A stretch of 64,000 bases of DNA, taken from contig NC_079148.1 of NCBI RefSeq assembly GCF_945859685.1, positions 139,187,133 to 139,251,132 on the forward strand. The letters are read 5' to 3'. Of the stretch, positions 60,371 through 64,000 are shown in pieces. The notes below the pieces were generated by a model that saw only the letters and a program-made list of their open reading frames with translations, did not search any database and had not been told where the DNA came from. A program made the translations under genes and the position numbers. This stretch comes from Eupeodes corollae (lineage: Eukaryota > Arthropoda > Insecta > Diptera > Syrphidae). Every line of letters starts with the position of its first letter. Position 1 is the stretch's first letter.

Positions 60371-61806
60371 AAAAGAGGCTGGGATGCGACCCACACTGAT
60401 AACTTCCCAACCCGTCCGTCGATTTTTCTTGCTTAATAGTTTGTCTATATGTACTCGTATCAATTTTTACCAAATTTGCGTACTATTTTTGTAGATTTTA
60501 TTTTTTATGAAAAAAATGACTGTTGGATTTTTATATAAAAATTACTGAATATCGAAAACAATATTTTCTGTGAAATAAAATAAGTTTGAAGCCAATATTT
60601 TTAATTATTGAAAAGCTATTTGAGTCGAAAGTAAATTTTTACAAAGTTTTAGTATTGCTTTTTTTTAGAGTTTAATTTTTTGTAAAAAAAACTGTCAATT
60701 CGATTTTTCAAAAATCTTACCAAATGTTGAAAACAATATTTCTTATGAGATAAAATTACTTTGAAGCCAATATTTAAAATTTTTAAAGAGATATTTGAGT
60801 CGAAAATCAATTTTTACCAAATTTTATAATTTTTTTTTAGGTTTTTATTTTTTGTAAAAAAACTGTCAATTCGATTTTTTTCAAACTTTAATTGTATGTT
60901 GACAACAAGATTGTTTGAAAGATAAAAGTAAATTAAAGCCAAAATCTCAAAGTTTTAAAAAAATATTTGAGTCGAAAATCAGTCTTTACCAACTTTTAAA
61001 AATTTTTTTTTTAGGTTTTTATTTTTTGTTAAAAAACTGTCAATTGGATTTTTCTCAACATTTTTCAAAATGTTGAAAACAAAATTTCTTATAAGATAAA
61101 ATAAGCTTGAAGCCTAAATTTCAAGTTTTTGAAAAAGATATTTGAATCGATATTCAATTTTTACGAACTTTGAGTAATGTTTTTTTTTTAGATTTTTATT
61201 TTTTATAAAAAAAACTGTCAATTAGATTTTTATCAAAATTTTATCAGATGTCAAAAACATTATTCTTCGTTGCACAATTTAGTTTTAGAGATGAAATCAT
61301 ATTTCAGTCGTAAAATTTTGGAGGTGACAATTTTTTTTTTCAGTTTTATTGATTTAAAAAAAAAAACCGTTATATTGATTTTTTTCAAAAATATACCTGT
61401 TTGGTATCACGTTACATTCTATTATATAAAATTTAATTCAAGTCTCTAGCGTTTTTATTTCGTAAGATATTTAAGGTTAACCAAAATGTTCACCTTTTTT
61501 TCAAACTGCTATGGTAAAAAAACCACCAACGCAATTTTCTTGAGAGCCCTTTCTGTATCTTTCTGCCTTATTATCTGTATAACAAAATTTATTTGAAGTC
61601 GATATCGTTTCTGGTTCTTGAGCTATGGACGACGAAAAAAACGTCGCGAACGTACGGACGTACAAACGTGCGTACACACGCACGCACAGACATCTTTCTA
61701 AAAATCTTTTATTTCAACTCTAGGGACCTTGAAACGTCGAGAAATGTCAACATTTTCAATTTGACAAATCGGACCCATTACAATTACTTCCTATGGGAAG
61801 TTAAAA
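60371..61806 (+). repeat. TAACTTCC repeat, copy J (full length, best preserved)
   Basis: About 1.44 kb from aaaagaggctgggatgcgaccc to ttcctatgggaagttaaaaa. Unit words tttgagtcgaaa recur at about 60619, 60794, 60966 and 61141 (tttgaatcga), spaced 175, 172 and 175 bases. The ACGT-rich stretch is at 61640-61690. It sits between copy I and a LINE relic. Confidence 0.9.
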
Positions 61807-62945
61807 ATATAATTTTTTACATACAAGCATTTCGAACATATTTGGATCACTGATAATTTGCAGATAGGCCTATAATTGGTCACATTTTGCTTCGAGCCAA
61901 ACTTAAATATTGGAGTTATATGAGAGATCTTCCAACAGTCCAAAAACTGACCACTTTTTAAATACTGATTGAAAATCAAGCTGAGCGGTAAAGCCAAAGA
62001 AACCGCGCAGTTTTTTTTTGAGTGCAACAGGGGCTACGTTATCTGGCCCAGCATTTTATTCACATCAAGACTAGCTGGAGCTTCAAAAACATCAGAAACA
62101 GCTAAGCCTGTACTTCCAATATCTAAAGCATAAGATGGCAAAATCAGAGGGTTCACAAGGAGCAGAAGGCAAATAAACAGATTTAAAATAATCGGCAAAT
62201 AAATCGCATATAGTTTTCATATCACTAGATACACAATTGGAGTACTTCATACAGTTTGGAATCCCTAAATTCTTTCTTGCTTAAGGGTCAGATTATCTTT
62301 TATTGTTTTATTAGCTTAAAATGCTTTCTTTTTTTTCTATTTTTCAGATTAGAATATAATCTTCTGTTAAACCAGGGTGGGTTTGAATTGGGTTTAACTA
62401 TTTTTTTAGGAATATACATATCAAAAGTTTCATGTAGATATATTGCAAATTTTTCAAACAATTGACAACACAAAGTTATTGATTGCAACAAACTTTGCAC
62501 ATTTATAATCAAAATAAAATTCTGGTACATCAATTGTATATTTTATATAAGTTAAAAACTTTCACTCTATAGTATGGCATATATGGTGAATTGAGTTTTT
62601 TATAGCCGGAAAATCAGTCTTATCGATATAAGCTTCGAACTCTTTATCCTATACGCTTTAGATTATTACTAAAATTATTAACTTGAATGAAGTTAAATTG
62701 ACTATAATAATCTATAACTGATGATTCTATTTCAGTATAAACATTGAATGGCACTTAATATTTATTGTCCAAATATGGTTCCCAGCTTATATCACCAAGA
62801 TTGAAATATCCTAAAACCATAACATAATCATTTTGACTTAAGTTATTAAGGACTGATTGACAGCTAACATATGCAAATTATATGACTCCAATGAACTTCC
62901 TGGTCAAATATAACTTACGGTCACAAATAAGTTTAAGTTTCTAAA
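61807..62945 (-). pseudogene. LINE endonuclease/reverse transcriptase relic (CR1/Jockey group)
   Basis: On the minus strand from about 62890: endonuclease words NDYVMVLGYFNLGDISWEPYLDNKY (the GDFNLPxISW block with one change), SSVIDYYSQFNFIQVNNFSNNL; then, at 62533-62300, the linker YIPKKIVKPNSNPPWFNRRLYSNLKNRKKRKHFK; then, at 62027-61810, the first RT blocks FNQYLKSGQFLDCWKISHITPIFKFGSKQNVTNYRPI. The rest of the reverse transcriptase is missing at repeat copy J. Stops and shifts are frequent. Confidence 0.75.
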
Positions 62946-64000
62946 CGGTGATTTTTTAAGAGCTTAAAACTTGCAAAATCTCATCGATTCTTTATTTGAA
63001 ACGTTAGATTGGTCCATGACATTTACTTTTTGAAGATAATTTCAAATGTTGACCGCGGCTGCGTCTTAGGTGGTCCATTCGGAAAGTCCAATTTTGGGTA
63101 ACTTTTTCGAGCATTTCGGCCGGAATAGCCCGAATTTCTTCGGAAATGTTGTCTTCCAAAGCTGGAATAGTTGCTGGCTTATTTGTGTAGACTTTAGACT
63201 TGACGTAGCCCCACAAAAAATAGTCTAAAGGCGTCAAATCGCATGATCTTGGTGGCCAACTTACCGGTCCATTCCTTGAGATGAATTGTTCTCCGAAGTT
63301 TTCCCTCAAAATGGCCATAGAATCGCGAGCTGTGTGGCATGTAGCGCCATCTTGTTGAAACCACATGTCAACCAAGTTCAGTTCTTCCATTTTTGGCAAC
63401 AAAAAGTTTGTTAGCATTGAACGATAGCGATCGCCATTCACCGTAACGTTGCGTCCAACAGCATCTTTCAAAAAATACGGTCCAATGATTCCACCAGCGT
63501 ACAAACCACACCAAACAGTGCATTTTTCGGGATGCATGGGCAGTTCTTGAACGGCTTCTGGTTGCTCTTCACTCCAAAAGCGGCAATTTCGCTTATTTAC
63601 GTAGCCATTCAACCAGAAATGAGCCTCATCGCTGAACAAAATTTGTCGATAAAAAAGCGGATTTTCTGCCAACTTTTCTAGGGCCCATCACTAAAAATTC
63701 GACGTTGTGGCAGATCGTTCGGCTTCAGTTCTTGCACAAGCTGTATTTTATACGGTTTTACACCAAGACCTTTGCGTAAAATCTTCCATGTGGTCGAATA
63801 ACACAAACCCAATTGCTGCGAACGGCGACGAATCGACATTTCACGGTCTTCAGCAACACTCTCAGAAACAGACGCAATATTCTCTTCTGTACGCACTGTA
63901 CGCATTCGTGTGGTTGGTTTAATGTCCAATAAAGTAAACTGAGTGCGAAACTTGGTCACAATCGCATTAATTGTTTGCTCACTTGGTCGATTATGTAGAC
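62945..64000 (-). mobile_element. mariner-like DNA transposon, cut by window edge
   Basis: The 3' non-coding end (near 62945, ggtgattttttaagagctt) precedes a transposase running off the window. This is the least decayed transposon here. Confidence 0.75.
63004..63959 (-). pseudogene. mariner-like transposase, near intact, one frameshift
   Basis: A cut-and-paste transposase of the Tc1/mariner superfamily. The upstream frame (63959-63678) holds the DNA-binding part (SIRRRSQQLGLCYSTTWKIL). It ends QRRIFSDGP and a stop; one base appears missing near 63687-63691, after which the 222-residue frame continues LAENPLFYRQILFSDEAHFW (first aspartate), VTVNGDRYRSMLTNFLLPKM, WFQQDGATCHTARDS (second), RSCDLTPLDYFLWGYVKSKVY (third, 37 positions after the second) and RSRGQHLKLSS, ending at 63004. 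The N-terminus lies beyond the window. Spacing suggests a DD37D-like lineage, not classic DD34D mariner; that naming is uncertain. Confidence 0.85.

Overview
The window is nuclear DNA of an insect, most likely a fly (Diptera). It is AT-rich, has long introns, and the only host protein-coding gene I can support is the 3' part of a dpr-family immunoglobulin gene, closest from memory to Drosophila dpr10. Its second Ig domain is split over exons at 12175-12302 and 17901-18069, and the last coding exon is 27177-27427. Both internal junctions keep phase. The signal peptide and first Ig domain lie upstream of the window. Nearly everything else recognisable is transposon debris. Layout: 1-9.2 kb is a nest of elements: a SINE tail, a Tc1-like element with a repeat inside it, and one long interspersed repeat split by a Jockey-like LINE that itself carries another copy of the repeat. 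9.2-27.4 kb is the dpr locus; its introns hold an antisense LINE, a short-motif repeat, a compact copy of the interspersed repeat, a decayed Helitron interrupted by a SINE, and a Tc1-like element with matching ends. 27.4-28.7 kb is a very AT-rich probable 3' UTR/flank. 28.7-39 kb holds LINE remnants, a Tc1 relic split by a LINE, a piggyBac-like transposase split by an RTE-like LINE fragment, and a mariner relic. 39-54.5 kb alternates unassigned sequence with relics. 54.6-64 kb has a second piggyBac-like relic, a Tc1 relic, three adjacent copies of the interspersed repeat, a LINE and a nearly intact mariner-like transposase. The most interesting structure is the interspersed repeat (here called the TAACTTCC repeat), found at about nine loci in both orientations. 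It has two constant, unlike ends, an 11-base subterminal inverted repeat, a terminal hairpin at one end, an ACGT-rich segment and an internal tandem array of about 174 bases per unit. This layout resembles non-autonomous Helentron (DINE-1/HINE-like) elements, but that assignment is inference. All coordinates of decayed elements are approximate unless terminal repeats are described. Families were recognised by eye from translated motifs, without database searches.
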